Shown here: positions 16,479-24,896 of the stretch, piece after piece
Position numbering within the stretch: the stretch's first letter is position 1
Layout: each line of letters starts with the position of its first letter
From: Leucobacter luti
GTDB taxonomy: Bacteria > Actinomycetota > Actinomycetes > Actinomycetales > Microbacteriaceae
DNA length: 64,000 nt
NCBI RefSeq assembly: GCF_019464495.1
Contig: NZ_CP080492.1
Coordinates: 744,001 to 808,000 of the forward strand
Reading direction: 5' to 3'
Program-made: the position numbers and the translations under genes
The notes under the pieces: model-generated
Told to the model about the DNA's origin: nothing
The model's input: only the letters and a program-made list of their open reading frames with translations
The model's database searches: none

Positions 16479-18074
16479 CTACTCGCGTACGACGCGGAGT
16501 GTGGCGACCTCGGCATCCAACGCACCGCGCACATAGCCCGTCGGGGAAGTTGCCACGGCCTGCAGGAACGCAACGGTCTCCGCGGTAATCGCCTCTCCTG
16601 GCAGGAGATTCGGGATCCCTGGCGGGTACGCAGCGAGAGTGTCCGCGGAAATACGGCCGACCGCTGCGCCAGCCGCCACCACGTCGCTCTCACCGAAGAA
16701 TGCCTCGCGCGGGCGCATCCGCAGCTCACCGGCTTCCGGCAGCGGCGGGAACGCAATCGCGTCAGCCGCTGGCAGCGTGGCAGCCTCGTCAGCGACGGCA
16801 CCAAGGTCCCGCATGAAGCGGTCGACGTCCACTGTGCGGAGCGCTCCCACCACAAGCACCACACTGGTTGCCGTGGACATTTCCAAGTAGGTGTCGTGCG
16901 CCTCCATCATGCGAGAGCGCACCCAGTGCCCGCTCTGTCCCAGAGCCGTGACGTCCACGGGAATCCGGAGCGCGTCCGTGGCGACGATGTCCCGGTACTC
17001 CGGGAAGCGATCGCTGATCACGGTGAAGCGCGGGTCCTCACGGAGACGCTCACGAAGCTGCTCGGCGGCGTCGACGGCACCTTGGATCTGCTCGCCCCCC
17101 TGCACGAGGGCGCGCCGCGCAACGTCAAGCGATCCCATCAGGATGCCACTCATCGAGGTCGACGCGGTCATCGAGTAGGCGCGCGCCACGAGCGGCTCGA
17201 GCTGCTCAGCGAAGCGGGTGTCCCCCAAGTGCAGCATCGCCGACTGCGTGAGCGATCCGGCAAGCTTGTGTGTGCTCGAGACCACCAGATCGGCGCCAAG
17301 CCGCGCCGGCGACTCCGGCAGATCGGGGTGGAACCCGAAGTGCGCACCCCACGCTCCGTCGACAATAATCGCGGCGTCGTGGGCATGCGCGACTTCTGCA
17401 AGGCCAGCAACATCCGCGGTTGAGCCGAAGTAGCTCGGCGACACCACAAGCACGCTCGACACCGGCCGGCCCGCTTCCGCTTCACGGGTGAGGGCTTCGT
17501 CAAGCTTCTCTGGAGTCAAGCCGTGCGCGATCCCGTGGTGCTCATCAATGTTCGGGGACACAAACGCGGGCAGCAACCCGGCCAAGAGCACGCCATCGGT
17601 CAGGCTTGAGTGCATGCTGCGCTGGATCATGATCCGCTCGCCCAGGCCACGCACAGCAATTGCCGCCGTGCGGTTCGCTTGGGACGCCCCGTTGGTCAGG
17701 AACCAGGTTCGCTTCGCTCCCCACGCATCAGCGGCAAGGCGCTGCGCTTGCACGAGCGGAGAATCGTCCCCCAGGTCAATGCCTGGCAACATGAGCGGCA
17801 CGTCGAGTTCAGGGACCCGGTCTCCGAACAGCTCAGCGAGGTGCACCCCTCCGTGCGCAGGGTCATTGCCGTGCCCCGGCACCATGAATGAGCGCGGCTC
17901 GGAATCCGCGAAGCGCTGAAGGGCTTCGGCATAGGGTGCGCGTTCGTGCTCTGGCCCAAAATTCGGGGCTACACGTCTTCCACTCTGACCTTCAGTCGCC
18001 TGCGAATCCCGCACACCTGCGTGGCGAGCGGTTTGGTCTTGGGGGTCCACGAAGCGTGAGTCCTGAAGCAGCAT
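16479..18074 (-). CDS. PLP-dependent Orn/Lys/Arg decarboxylase-family protein
   Basis: A 531-residue fold-type I PLP enzyme of the Orn/Lys/Arg decarboxylase major-domain family. Visible features are FMVPGHGND at the start of the core (about 63-71), TNGASQANRTA (PLP-phosphate region), the aspartate in IIVDGAWGAHFGFH that pairs with the pyridine nitrogen, and the Schiff-base lysine in SSTHKLAGSLTQ. The C-terminal domain ends in a typical PPGIPNLLPGE loop. Activity on lysine, arginine or ornithine is inferred; it could feed polyamine synthesis. ATG 18074 is the most reasonable start, but no strong Shine-Dalgarno is seen. It diverges from a LysR regulator, which probably controls it. Confidence 0.82.
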   Translation of the reverse strand: MLLQDSRFVDPQDQTARHAGVRDSQATEGQSGRRVAPNFGPEHERAPYAEALQRFADSEPRSFMVPGHGNDPAHGGVHLAELFGDRVPELDVPLMLPGIDLGDDSPLVQAQRLAADAWGAKRTWFLTNGASQANRTAAIAVRGLGERIMIQRSMHSSLTDGVLLAGLLPAFVSPNIDEHHGIAHGLTPEKLDEALTREAEAGRPVSSVLVVSPSYFGSTADVAGLAEVAHAHDAAIIVDGAWGAHFGFHPDLPESPARLGADLVVSSTHKLAGSLTQSAMLHLGDTRFAEQLEPLVARAYSMTASTSMSGILMGSLDVARRALVQGGEQIQGAVDAAEQLRERLREDPRFTVISDRFPEYRDIVATDALRIPVDVTALGQSGHWVRSRMMEAHDTYLEMSTATSVVLVVGALRTVDVDRFMRDLGAVADEAATLPAADAIAFPPLPEAGELRMRPREAFFGESDVVAAGAAVGRISADTLAAYPPGIPNLLPGEAITAETVAFLQAVATSPTGYVRGALDAEVATLRVVRE

Positions 18075-18128
18075 GGTGCCAGAGTGCCCGCTTCTCCCGC
18101 GCGCGGGAACCCCTTGATCGACTCCCTG

Positions 18129-18178
18129 GGACCATATACAGTATTGAACACTGCCGGGCACTTGGGCGGGTATGGTCC
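18129..18178. promoter_or_regulatory. Candidate LysR operator in divergent promoter region
   Basis: An 8-bp inverted repeat, GGACCATA (18129-18136) and TATGGTCC (18171-18178), flanks a second imperfect dyad CAGTATTGAACACTG (18139-18153) in the 123-bp gap between the decarboxylase and LysR starts. This is where LysR-type regulators usually bind. Confidence 0.5.
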
Positions 18179-18197
18179 ATACGACAAGGGGATACTC

Positions 18198-19112
18198 ATG
18201 ATCGATCTGCGACAGCTCCAGGCGCTCAGTGCCGTCGCCGCCGAGGGTTCGGTCGCGAGAGCGGCTACACGCCTCGGCTGGAGCCAACCCACTGTCGACT
18301 ATCACCTCCGCAATCTCGACCGACTGGTCGGCGCTGATCTGACGGTGCGGAGTACACGCGGTAGCAAACTCACGACCGCCGGCACCCTCATGCTGGAACG
18401 CGGCGAGGAGATCCTCGGGCTCTCCGATCGCGCCCTAACCGACGTGCGAGACTTGGCGCAGCTGGGCAGGATCCGCCTGCGTTTCGGCACGTTCCCCACA
18501 GCCGCGGCGAGGCTATTGCCCGGGATTACGAGCCGTGTTGCAGAGCTCGGGATCGAATTGGATGCCACACTCGAAGAGCTTTCCCCGCTCGTCACCCGGA
18601 TCAACCAGCACACGCTCGACGCCGCGCTGGTGTATGCCGCCGGCGGCTACAAACTGCCGTTCCGCGCCGAAGTGCACACGACACACTTGTTTACCGATCC
18701 AATGCTGCTCGCCCTCCCGTCGACCCACCCGGCCGCCCACTTTCGCAGCTTTGACCGCGAACGACTGTTGTCGCTCTCCGGTGACAGCTGGGTGATGGGC
18801 TCGACGCCAGGCGACACACTCGACGATCTGGTGCGCGAGGTCTTCCTCGCAGAGGGCCACAAAGTGGATGTTGCGATCCGCACTGACGACTATTCGGTGG
18901 TGCTCGGCCTCATTGCCGCAGGAATGGCTGTGGCACTCGTGCCGAGCCTGGCAAGCTATCACCCTCCCGAAGGGGTGGTGCTCCGTCCGATCGACGATCC
19001 GCGCTTCGCGCGTGAGCTTCTCCTCGCCGCGCCAGCCGGACCCAGCGGCCCATCGGCCGCCGTGCGGCAACTGGCAGAAGCAGTTCGGCGCTCGATCAGC
19101 GCACTGGGCTGA
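18198..19112 (+). CDS. LysR-family transcriptional regulator
   Basis: A 304-residue LysR regulator. The N-terminal winged HTH is clear (MIDLRQLQALSAVAAEGSVARAATRLGWSQPTVDYHLRNLD region, about 1-60), followed by a periplasmic-binding-like effector domain. The start is ATG 18198, with AAGGGG at 18186-18191. It is divergent from the decarboxylase gene with a palindromic operator between them, so regulation of that gene and of itself is likely. The effector is unknown. The stop codon lies inside a 17-bp terminator hairpin. Confidence 0.9.
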   Translation: MIDLRQLQALSAVAAEGSVARAATRLGWSQPTVDYHLRNLDRLVGADLTVRSTRGSKLTTAGTLMLERGEEILGLSDRALTDVRDLAQLGRIRLRFGTFPTAAARLLPGITSRVAELGIELDATLEELSPLVTRINQHTLDAALVYAAGGYKLPFRAEVHTTHLFTDPMLLALPSTHPAAHFRSFDRERLLSLSGDSWVMGSTPGDTLDDLVREVFLAEGHKVDVAIRTDDYSVVLGLIAAGMAVALVPSLASYHPPEGVVLRPIDDPRFARELLLAAPAGPSGPSAAVRQLAEAVRRSISALG

Positions 19113-19125
19113 TCGAGCGCCGAAC
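19083..19125. terminator. Hairpin terminator overlapping the LysR stop codon
   Basis: A perfect 17-bp stem (19083-19099 with 19109-19125, 9-nt loop) whose right arm contains the LysR TGA at 19110-19112. It lies just before the convergent MFS gene end at 19141, so it can end both transcripts. Confidence 0.8.
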
Positions 19126-19140
19126 CGGCAGGCGCGACCG

Positions 19141-20607
19141 CTAGTGCCCCGCTCCCACCTGCTGGTCCGCCGGCTTCTGAATGAAGAAGGCGAGCACCAC
19201 CGGCACAAGCGCGATACACGCCGCCGTGAAGAACGCGGCCTGAGTGCCTGGCGCGCCAGCGTCTTCGATCGAGAGCCCGACCTGCTCCCCTGCGTGCAGG
19301 TAGCCTGAGTAGATCGTGATCAGCACGGCAGTGCCAACGGCACCGGCGACCTGTTGCAGCGTGTTCAGCGCTGCGGAGCCGTGCGAGTACAGCGAGCGAT
19401 CTAGCGACCCGAGCGAGGCTGAGAACAGCGGTGTGAAGGATCCTGCGAGCCCGAGCGACATAGCGATCTGCACGACAATGAGGAACCACATCGGCGTGTG
19501 GGTTCCGACTGTCGAGTAGACGAACATCGCAGCGGCGATCAGGATCGTGCCGGGCACGAGCAGTGTCTTCGGTCCGCGCGCATCGTAGATGCGCCCCATG
19601 ACCGGCCCCATGAGGCCCATAATCACGGAGCCCGGCAGCAGCACGAGGCCCGCCTCAGTGGGATCAAGTCCCGCGACGTTCTGCAGATACAGCGGGAGCA
19701 GTGAGAACGTGCCAAACATCGATAGCGACACGATGGCCATGATGATGACCGCGATCACATAGTTCCGCGACAGGAAAATCCGCAGATCGAGCAGCGCGTC
19801 ATCCTTCTTCTGAAGCACCAGCTGGCGCCACACGAAGAGGCCAAGGAACACCGCGCCGCCGACGATCACGACGACCGGATGGACTCCGCCGGAACTTGCG
19901 CCATGGCCGCCAATTTGACTCAGCCCGAATACGATCCCGCCGAACGCGAACGCCGAAAGCACAATGGACAGCACGTCAATCGGCGCGTGCTTCGTCTCGC
20001 CGAGATTGGTCATCCACTTGAGCCCGAGCAGCATGGCAATGATCGCGATGGGAAGAATGATCCCGAACAGCCAACGCCAGCCGAGAGAGTCGAGCACGAC
20101 GCCTGAGAGGGTCGGGCCGAGCGCAGGGGCCAGGCTGATGACCAGACCGACGCGGCCCATCATGCGCCCGCGGGACTGCGGGGGCACCACGTTCATCACG
20201 GTCGTCATGAGGAGCGGCATCATGATGCCGGTACCAGCAGCCTGCACCACACGGCCAGCGAGCAGCGCCGGGAAGCCAGGAGCGACCAGACAGATCGCCG
20301 TGCCGATAATGAACGTGATGATGGCGGCGAGGAAGACCTGCCGAGTCGTGAAGCGCTGCAGCATGAACCCGGTCGTGGGAATCACGACGGCCATGGTCAG
20401 CATGAATGCGCTCGTGAGCCACTGCCCGAGCTCAGGTGGAATGCCGAGCGAGACGTTGAGCGCCGGGATGGCAATCGCCATCGTGGTCTCGTTGAGGATC
20501 GCGACGAATGCGGCGACGAGCAGCAACCAGATCACACGCATTCCTGCGGGGTCAATGGTGGTGTCGTGCGCGTTCGGCGTCCGAACGGGTGAGGTATCAG
20601 GGGTCAC
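19141..20607 (-). CDS. DHA2-type MFS multidrug exporter (EmrB/QacA family)
   Basis: A 488-residue integral membrane protein with about 14 hydrophobic segments, typical of DHA2 proton/drug antiporters. Diagnostic motifs are NETTMAIAIPALN in TM1 (motif D1-like), GRVVQAAGTGIMMPLLM, and ISLAPALGPTLSGVVLDSLGWRWLFG (motif C plus WRW). It starts at GTG 20607 with AGGAG about 9 nt upstream. The 183-bp upstream gap contains a TTAGTCTAA near-palindrome next to TAGACT, a possible promoter/operator. The substrate is unknown. Confidence 0.9.
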   Translation of the reverse strand: MTPDTSPVRTPNAHDTTIDPAGMRVIWLLLVAAFVAILNETTMAIAIPALNVSLGIPPELGQWLTSAFMLTMAVVIPTTGFMLQRFTTRQVFLAAIITFIIGTAICLVAPGFPALLAGRVVQAAGTGIMMPLLMTTVMNVVPPQSRGRMMGRVGLVISLAPALGPTLSGVVLDSLGWRWLFGIILPIAIIAMLLGLKWMTNLGETKHAPIDVLSIVLSAFAFGGIVFGLSQIGGHGASSGGVHPVVVIVGGAVFLGLFVWRQLVLQKKDDALLDLRIFLSRNYVIAVIIMAIVSLSMFGTFSLLPLYLQNVAGLDPTEAGLVLLPGSVIMGLMGPVMGRIYDARGPKTLLVPGTILIAAAMFVYSTVGTHTPMWFLIVVQIAMSLGLAGSFTPLFSASLGSLDRSLYSHGSAALNTLQQVAGAVGTAVLITIYSGYLHAGEQVGLSIEDAGAPGTQAAFFTAACIALVPVVLAFFIQKPADQQVGAGH

Positions 20608-20790
20608 GAAGTGAAGCTCCTACTGGAAGACGGATCTGCCCCGGGAGCTGAGCGTGCGAAGCTGAGTCGGAGGCAGACGTATTAGTCTAACTCCGTTCGT
20701 GCACAGACATTCCCGGATCAGTGAAACTTTCTTCTCCGATATATCTCAGTTCGGGATCCCGGCCGCGCTGCGGCCCGAGCGCAGGAAGCT
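20608..20790. promoter_or_regulatory. Intergenic: MFS promoter region and amino-acid ABC operon end
   Basis: It contains a short dyad TTAGTCTAA (about 20682-20690) overlapping a TAGACT -10-like box for the MFS gene. A small GC-rich hairpin GGCCGC/GCGGCC (20761-20775) lies just past the end of the ABC ATPase gene. Both are weak evidence for a promoter/operator and a terminator respectively. Confidence 0.3.
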
Positions 20791-21582
20791 TTAGGCGAAG
20801 GGATCCTGCAAGCGGCGCAAAAACTCGCGCGTCTCCGGCTGCTGCGGATCAACGAAGATCTGCTCCGGAGTGCCCGACTCCACGATCACGCCATCCTTTA
20901 GGTAGACCACACGATCCGCAACGCGGCGCGCAAACGACATCTCGTGGGTCGCCATCACGATCGTGGACCCTGCGGTCTTGAGCTCGCGCACGAGATCGAG
21001 CACCTCGCCGACAAGCTGCGGATCCAGCGCGCTCGTAATCTCGTCGAGCAGCAGCAGTTCCGGATCCGTCGCAATCGCGCGGGCAATGGCAACGCGCTGC
21101 TGCTGTCCGCCCGAGAGCCGGTCCGGGAACTCCTGTGCTTTGTCAGCAAGGCCGATCCGCGTGAGCAGCGACATGCCGGTGGCCTCGGCTTCGGCCCGTG
21201 GGGTGCCGACGACTTTGCGGGCGGCCAGCGTCACATTGTCGATCACCGACATGTGAGGGAAGAGGTTGTAGTGCTGAAACACGACGCCGATCCGCGCGCG
21301 CACCGCGTCGACTTTCGTGCGTGGATCCGTGATGTCTTCGCCGCTGAGCAGGATCCGCCCGTCGTCAACCTGCTCCAGCAGGTTCGCGGTCTTGAGCAGC
21401 GTCGACTTTCCTGATCCGGAGGCACCGATGAGCACGACCACCTCGTGGGCGGCAACGGTGAGGTCGATGCCACGGAGCACTGGCTGATCGCCGAAGCGTT
21501 TGTGCACCGCCTGCACATCGAGCACGGGAACGGTCGTGCTCGTGCTCGTGTTCCGAGAGTTCCCAGCGGCCAGCCCGGTCAT
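20791..21582 (-). CDS. Polar amino-acid ABC transporter ATPase (GlnQ-like)
   Basis: A 263-residue ATPase of the PAAT type. It shows Walker A IGASGSGKST (about 52-61), Q-loop VVFQHYNLFPHMSV (the FQ-x-NLFPH signature of the GlnQ/HisP group), signature LSGGQQQRVAIARA and Walker B LLLLDEITSALDP, then H-loop ATHEMSFAR. Its ATG overlaps the permease TGA (ATGA). It energises uptake with the two genes upstream. The specific amino acid is not evident. Confidence 0.92.
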   Translation of the reverse strand: MTGLAAGNSRNTSTSTTVPVLDVQAVHKRFGDQPVLRGIDLTVAAHEVVVLIGASGSGKSTLLKTANLLEQVDDGRILLSGEDITDPRTKVDAVRARIGVVFQHYNLFPHMSVIDNVTLAARKVVGTPRAEAEATGMSLLTRIGLADKAQEFPDRLSGGQQQRVAIARAIATDPELLLLDEITSALDPQLVGEVLDLVRELKTAGSTIVMATHEMSFARRVADRVVYLKDGVIVESGTPEQIFVDPQQPETREFLRRLQDPFA

Positions 21583-22436
21583 ACGACTCCCCCGATCTGC
21601 TCGCGTTTCTGCGCCCGCGCCGTCACCCAGTCTGTCAACCGAATGAACGGCAGCGAGAGCAGGACAAACAGCACACCTGCGAGCACATACGGCGTGAAGT
21701 TATAGGCGGACGCGACCTCGATCTGCGCGGCACGGATCGCGTCAACGGCACCGAGCGCCGAGATGAGGCCGACGTCCTTCTGCAACGAAACGAAGTCATT
21801 CATCAGCGCTGGCGTCACCTTACGCACGGCCTGCGGCAGCACCACCAGGCGCAGCGTCTTGCTGTGGCTCAGCCCGAGTGAGCGCGCCGCGAGCCGCTGC
21901 GAGGGGTGCACGGCATCAATGCCGGCCCGCAGTACCTCAGCCACATACGCCGAGTAACACAGGATCAGGGCGATCGCGCCCCAGAACTGCGCTGGCATGC
22001 GTCCGGTGAGTTCGAGCCCCGGGATCCCGAACCCGACGAGGTACAGCACGAGCAGCACCGGGATACCCCGGAAGAGGTCGGTGTATCCCGCGGCCAGAAG
22101 CCGGATCGGGGTGAACACCGCCCCCTTCAGCGTGCGCGTGATCGCGAGCAGTGTGCCGAAGATGGCGACACCGATCACGGCGAAGAACAGCACCTGGATG
22201 TTCAGCCAGAGTCCTTCGATCACGCGCGGAAAGGCCTGCACCGCGACGTCGAGATCGAAGAACGTCTCGCTGACGCGGCTCCAGCCAGGGCTGTTGATCA
22301 GCAGCACCGCGATCACGGCCGCGAACAGCAGTGTGCTGCCGACGCTGACGAGGATCGACTGGCGCTTCCGGGTACGCCGGTACCCTCGGCGCTCGAGTTC
22401 AATCGAGCTGACCTCGCGTGTGTACGGTTGACTCAC
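21579..22436 (-). CDS. Polar amino-acid ABC transporter permease
   Basis: A 285-residue permease of the HisM/GlnP type. A cytoplasmic N-terminus is followed by about five hydrophobic spans. The conserved region is LLAAGYTDLFRGIPVLLVLYLVGFG (RGTPxLxQ-like), and AARSLGLSHSKTLRLVVLPQAVRKVTPALMNDF is the EAA loop that contacts the ATPase. GTG 22436 is the likely start, although the ribosome-binding site is poor. A 34-nt gap separates it from the binding-protein gene, and it overlaps the ATPase gene. Confidence 0.9.
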   Translation of the reverse strand: MSQPYTREVSSIELERRGYRRTRKRQSILVSVGSTLLFAAVIAVLLINSPGWSRVSETFFDLDVAVQAFPRVIEGLWLNIQVLFFAVIGVAIFGTLLAITRTLKGAVFTPIRLLAAGYTDLFRGIPVLLVLYLVGFGIPGLELTGRMPAQFWGAIALILCYSAYVAEVLRAGIDAVHPSQRLAARSLGLSHSKTLRLVVLPQAVRKVTPALMNDFVSLQKDVGLISALGAVDAIRAAQIEVASAYNFTPYVLAGVLFVLLSLPFIRLTDWVTARAQKREQIGGVV

Positions 22437-22470
22437 CTGGGGGCTGCGTTCCTACGTCGTTCGAGTGCGG

Positions 22471-23295
22471 TTACTTCAGAACCGGAGCGCCCTGATCCGC
22501 GATCCACTTCTCGGTGAGCTTGTCGAGCTCACCGTTCTCGCGAAGCGTGTCAACGGCCTTCGTGACATCCGCGGTGAGGGCAGAATCCTTGGGCAGCACG
22601 ATCGCGAACTCATCGCCACCGGCCTCAGACTCGAGCTGGCCGACGATCACACCGTCGTCAAGCTGCGCGTCTCGGACGTAGTACGCGCCAGGCAGGTCAG
22701 TGACGAGCGCGTCGATCGTACCGTTCTTGAGTGCGGCAACCGTGTCATCGACGTTGTTGAAGACCTGGAGCTTTTGCGTCGGCGCGATTACGTCTTCTGC
22801 GACGGTGAGCGACGTGGTGCCTGAAGCGACGCCGATGACGGCGTCCTTGAGATCGGCGATACTCGTGGCCTTCGCGGCGTCGGTGCCGCCAGCTGCCACA
22901 ACGGCCTGCGTTGTCACGTAGTAGGGCGAGGAGAAGTCCACAGCCTTCGCGCGATCCTCGCTCACCGAGAACTGCTGCAGATTGAGATCGAAGTCCTTGG
23001 GCCCCGGTGCGATCGCGGCGTCGAACGTGGTCCGTACCCAGACGACGTCGTCCTTGGCGTAGCCGAGCTCGTCAGCGACCGCATAGGCGACGGCGGCCTC
23101 GAAGCCCTCCCCGCTCTCGGGGTCATCGCCGAGCACCCACGGCTCATAGGCTGGCTCGCCCGTCGCAATGGTGAGCTTGCCCGCCGTCACGGTGTCAGAC
23201 GCTGCGGCGTCCGTGCCGCCAGCGCAGCTGGTGAGCGCGAGGAGTGCGGCGGCGCCGACAGCGACCGCTGCGGCGAGGCGAGATGTGCGGGACAT
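22471..23295 (-). CDS. Polar amino-acid ABC transporter binding lipoprotein
   Basis: A 274-residue extracytoplasmic binding protein (SBP_bac_3). It has a signal peptide with lipobox LTSC, then the typical TIATGEPAYEPWVLG, GFEAAVAYAVADELGY, DFSSPYYVTTQAV and DLPGAYYV. It starts at ATG 23295 with AGGAG 7 nt upstream; the open frame extends to 23340 but lacks such a site. It is the first gene of a three-gene importer operon. The substrate is likely a polar or acidic amino acid, not determined. Confidence 0.92.
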   Translation of the reverse strand: MSRTSRLAAAVAVGAAALLALTSCAGGTDAAASDTVTAGKLTIATGEPAYEPWVLGDDPESGEGFEAAVAYAVADELGYAKDDVVWVRTTFDAAIAPGPKDFDLNLQQFSVSEDRAKAVDFSSPYYVTTQAVVAAGGTDAAKATSIADLKDAVIGVASGTTSLTVAEDVIAPTQKLQVFNNVDDTVAALKNGTIDALVTDLPGAYYVRDAQLDDGVIVGQLESEAGGDEFAIVLPKDSALTADVTKAVDTLRENGELDKLTEKWIADQGAPVLK

Positions 23296-23558
23296 GTGGA
23301 CTCCTATGACGGTGCGAAGAATGTATGGGGTGCCGCGCACAGCGCGCGCACCACGCTCAAGTGTAGAAGATGTCGGACCACTCTGCGCGCACTGCCGTCA
23401 CGCAGAGAAATGTCGGGGAGCAGGCCGAGCGACGTGCGGAGCCGAAGCGCGGCCGTGCCCCACACGCTGGACACGGAAGCGGCGTGCCTGCACCCACCAC
23501 CATTCCCGGATCGATCGCGCCGGAGCTCGATCGCTCCGGAGCTCGATCGCTCCGGGGC
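23296..23558 (-). promoter_or_regulatory. Upstream region of the amino-acid importer operon
   Basis: No gene is supported here. A TACATT -10-like box (23320-23325, minus strand) lies about 25 nt before the start codon, with no convincing -35. The far end overlaps the tandem repeat described separately. Confidence 0.3.
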
Positions 23559-23582
23559 TCACTCGATCCGGGGCTCGCCGTC
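23519..23582. repeat. 16-bp tandem repeat at the 3' end of the amidohydrolase gene
   Basis: Four consecutive 16-bp units of the form YCCGGRGCTCRMTCGM: 23519-23534, 23535-23550, 23551-23566 and 23567-23582. Units 1 and 2 differ at one base; units 3 and 4 diverge more. The array spans the amidohydrolase stop codon (23559-23561) and its last residues. Confidence 0.7.
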
Positions 23583-24884
23583 GGAGGCGAAGCGTTCGAT
23601 ACCCGCGACGATCGTGCGCCGAGCCCGCCCGGCGCCGTCTTCGACAAGTTCAGCGAGGGCCACATCGGGGTCCGTCGAGTCTGTCGCGAAGAATGCAAGA
23701 TCCGCGAGCGCGCCCACTCCGAGCTGCCCGATCCGGCGCTTGCCAACGTGCAGACCCAGCGCCGCGGCGCCTCCGAGCGTGGCTGCGCCGAACAGACGCT
23801 GGTGCAGATCATCGCCGCGATATCCCTGCTCGCGCGCGACGCGGTAGAGCGCAGCGACGTCAGCGAGCAGATCGAGCGAGGGCGACGACGACAGCGAGTC
23901 GGTGCCGACCGCAATCTGGTTGCCCTCGCGCAGGTACGCTGCGACAGGCGGCATATCGAGGCCGATGACCTCGTTCGAGCGCGGGCAGAGCGCAACACTC
24001 GTGCCGCGTGCGCGCAGCAGTGCGCGATCCGCAGCGCTGACATAGACCCCGTGGGCAATATGGCAGTCTGGGCCGAGCACGCCGAGGTGATCGACGAACT
24101 GCGTCGACGAGACGCCGATGCCGTGCGAGCGGAGCGCACGGAAGCTATCGGCGGCGAGCTCGGGCCACTCCCCGTGGCCCGCCGGCCCTGCGTAGCCGTC
24201 GATCCCGTCGAACTCGCGCTCCATGTGCGCCTCCGCGAGGTGAATGTGGAGCCGCAGCCCTTCCTCGCGCACGATATCGGGGAGCTCGAGCAGCGGCTGG
24301 ACCTCAAGCGAGTAGGGAGCGTGCGGTGACACCCCTGCGCCTGGCGGCGTAGGAATGCTCCTGATCTGTTGGCGCACTTCCTCGCGCGCGGCCTCATCCC
24401 AATCCTGGTTGCTCTTGCCGTAGACCTCCCAGTAGGCGATTCCGTGCATTCCCGCATCGTGCAGCGCGCTCAACGCTTCCCGGTCGGTGATGACATCTGC
24501 GGCGGCCGTGACACCTGCTGCGAGGCTCATCGCCGCCCCCGCCGCTGCCGCCGCAGCCCAGTTGTGGTTGCCGCGCTCGTAGACGACATCGAATGCATCG
24601 CCCCAGTGATCGAAGCCCGTGTACCTGCGTTCCGCGATCTCGGCCATGTGGGTGTACTGCAGGTGGGTGTGGGCGTTCACGAGGCCCGGGGCGATCACGC
24701 CCTCCCAGCGTTCCTCGCGGTACTCGACACCGCGTGCGTCCAGCGCCTCGCGCACCCAGCGGCGATCTCCAACGTGCAGGATGCGATCGCCCTGCACGGC
24801 AACCGCACCGTCGACGATCCGAGGACTGGTGACGGGAAAGACGAGGGGGGCGCTGTAAACGACAATCGCGGCTGTACTACTCAC
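23559..24884 (-). CDS. Amidohydrolase of the SAH/MTA (TRZ/ATZ) deaminase type
   Basis: A 441-residue metal-dependent hydrolase with the TIM-barrel deaminase motifs: GLVNAHTHLQ (His72 and His74), LHIHLAEAHMERE, HGVYVSAAD and AVGTDSLSS (metal Asp). These match the S-adenosylhomocysteine/5'-methylthioadenosine deaminase and chlorohydrolase group. The next gene upstream encodes an SAH-hydrolase homologue, so SAH or a related adenosyl thioether is the attractive substrate. Aminodeoxyfutalosine or adenosine are alternatives. GTG 24884 has no ribosome-binding site but lies 6 nt after TAGACT (24891-24896), which fits a leaderless start. Its 3' end is made of 16-bp repeats. Confidence 0.8.
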   Translation of the reverse strand: MSSTAAIVVYSAPLVFPVTSPRIVDGAVAVQGDRILHVGDRRWVREALDARGVEYREERWEGVIAPGLVNAHTHLQYTHMAEIAERRYTGFDHWGDAFDVVYERGNHNWAAAAAAGAAMSLAAGVTAAADVITDREALSALHDAGMHGIAYWEVYGKSNQDWDEAAREEVRQQIRSIPTPPGAGVSPHAPYSLEVQPLLELPDIVREEGLRLHIHLAEAHMEREFDGIDGYAGPAGHGEWPELAADSFRALRSHGIGVSSTQFVDHLGVLGPDCHIAHGVYVSAADRALLRARGTSVALCPRSNEVIGLDMPPVAAYLREGNQIAVGTDSLSSSPSLDLLADVAALYRVAREQGYRGDDLHQRLFGAATLGGAAALGLHVGKRRIGQLGVGALADLAFFATDSTDPDVALAELVEDGAGRARRTIVAGIERFASDGEPRIE

Positions 24885-24890
24885 CAGGAG

Positions 24891-24896
24891 AGTCTA
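24891..24896 (-). promoter_or_regulatory. -10 box, leaderless start of amidohydrolase
   Basis: TAGACT on the minus strand, exactly 6 nt before GTG 24884. It overlaps the stop codon of the upstream gene, so the amidohydrolase may be transcribed from within the gene ahead as well as by readthrough. Confidence 0.45.

Noticed and set aside
16464..17423. 319-codon plus-strand frame
   Set aside because: It is an antisense shadow of the PLP decarboxylase, with no motif or start signal.
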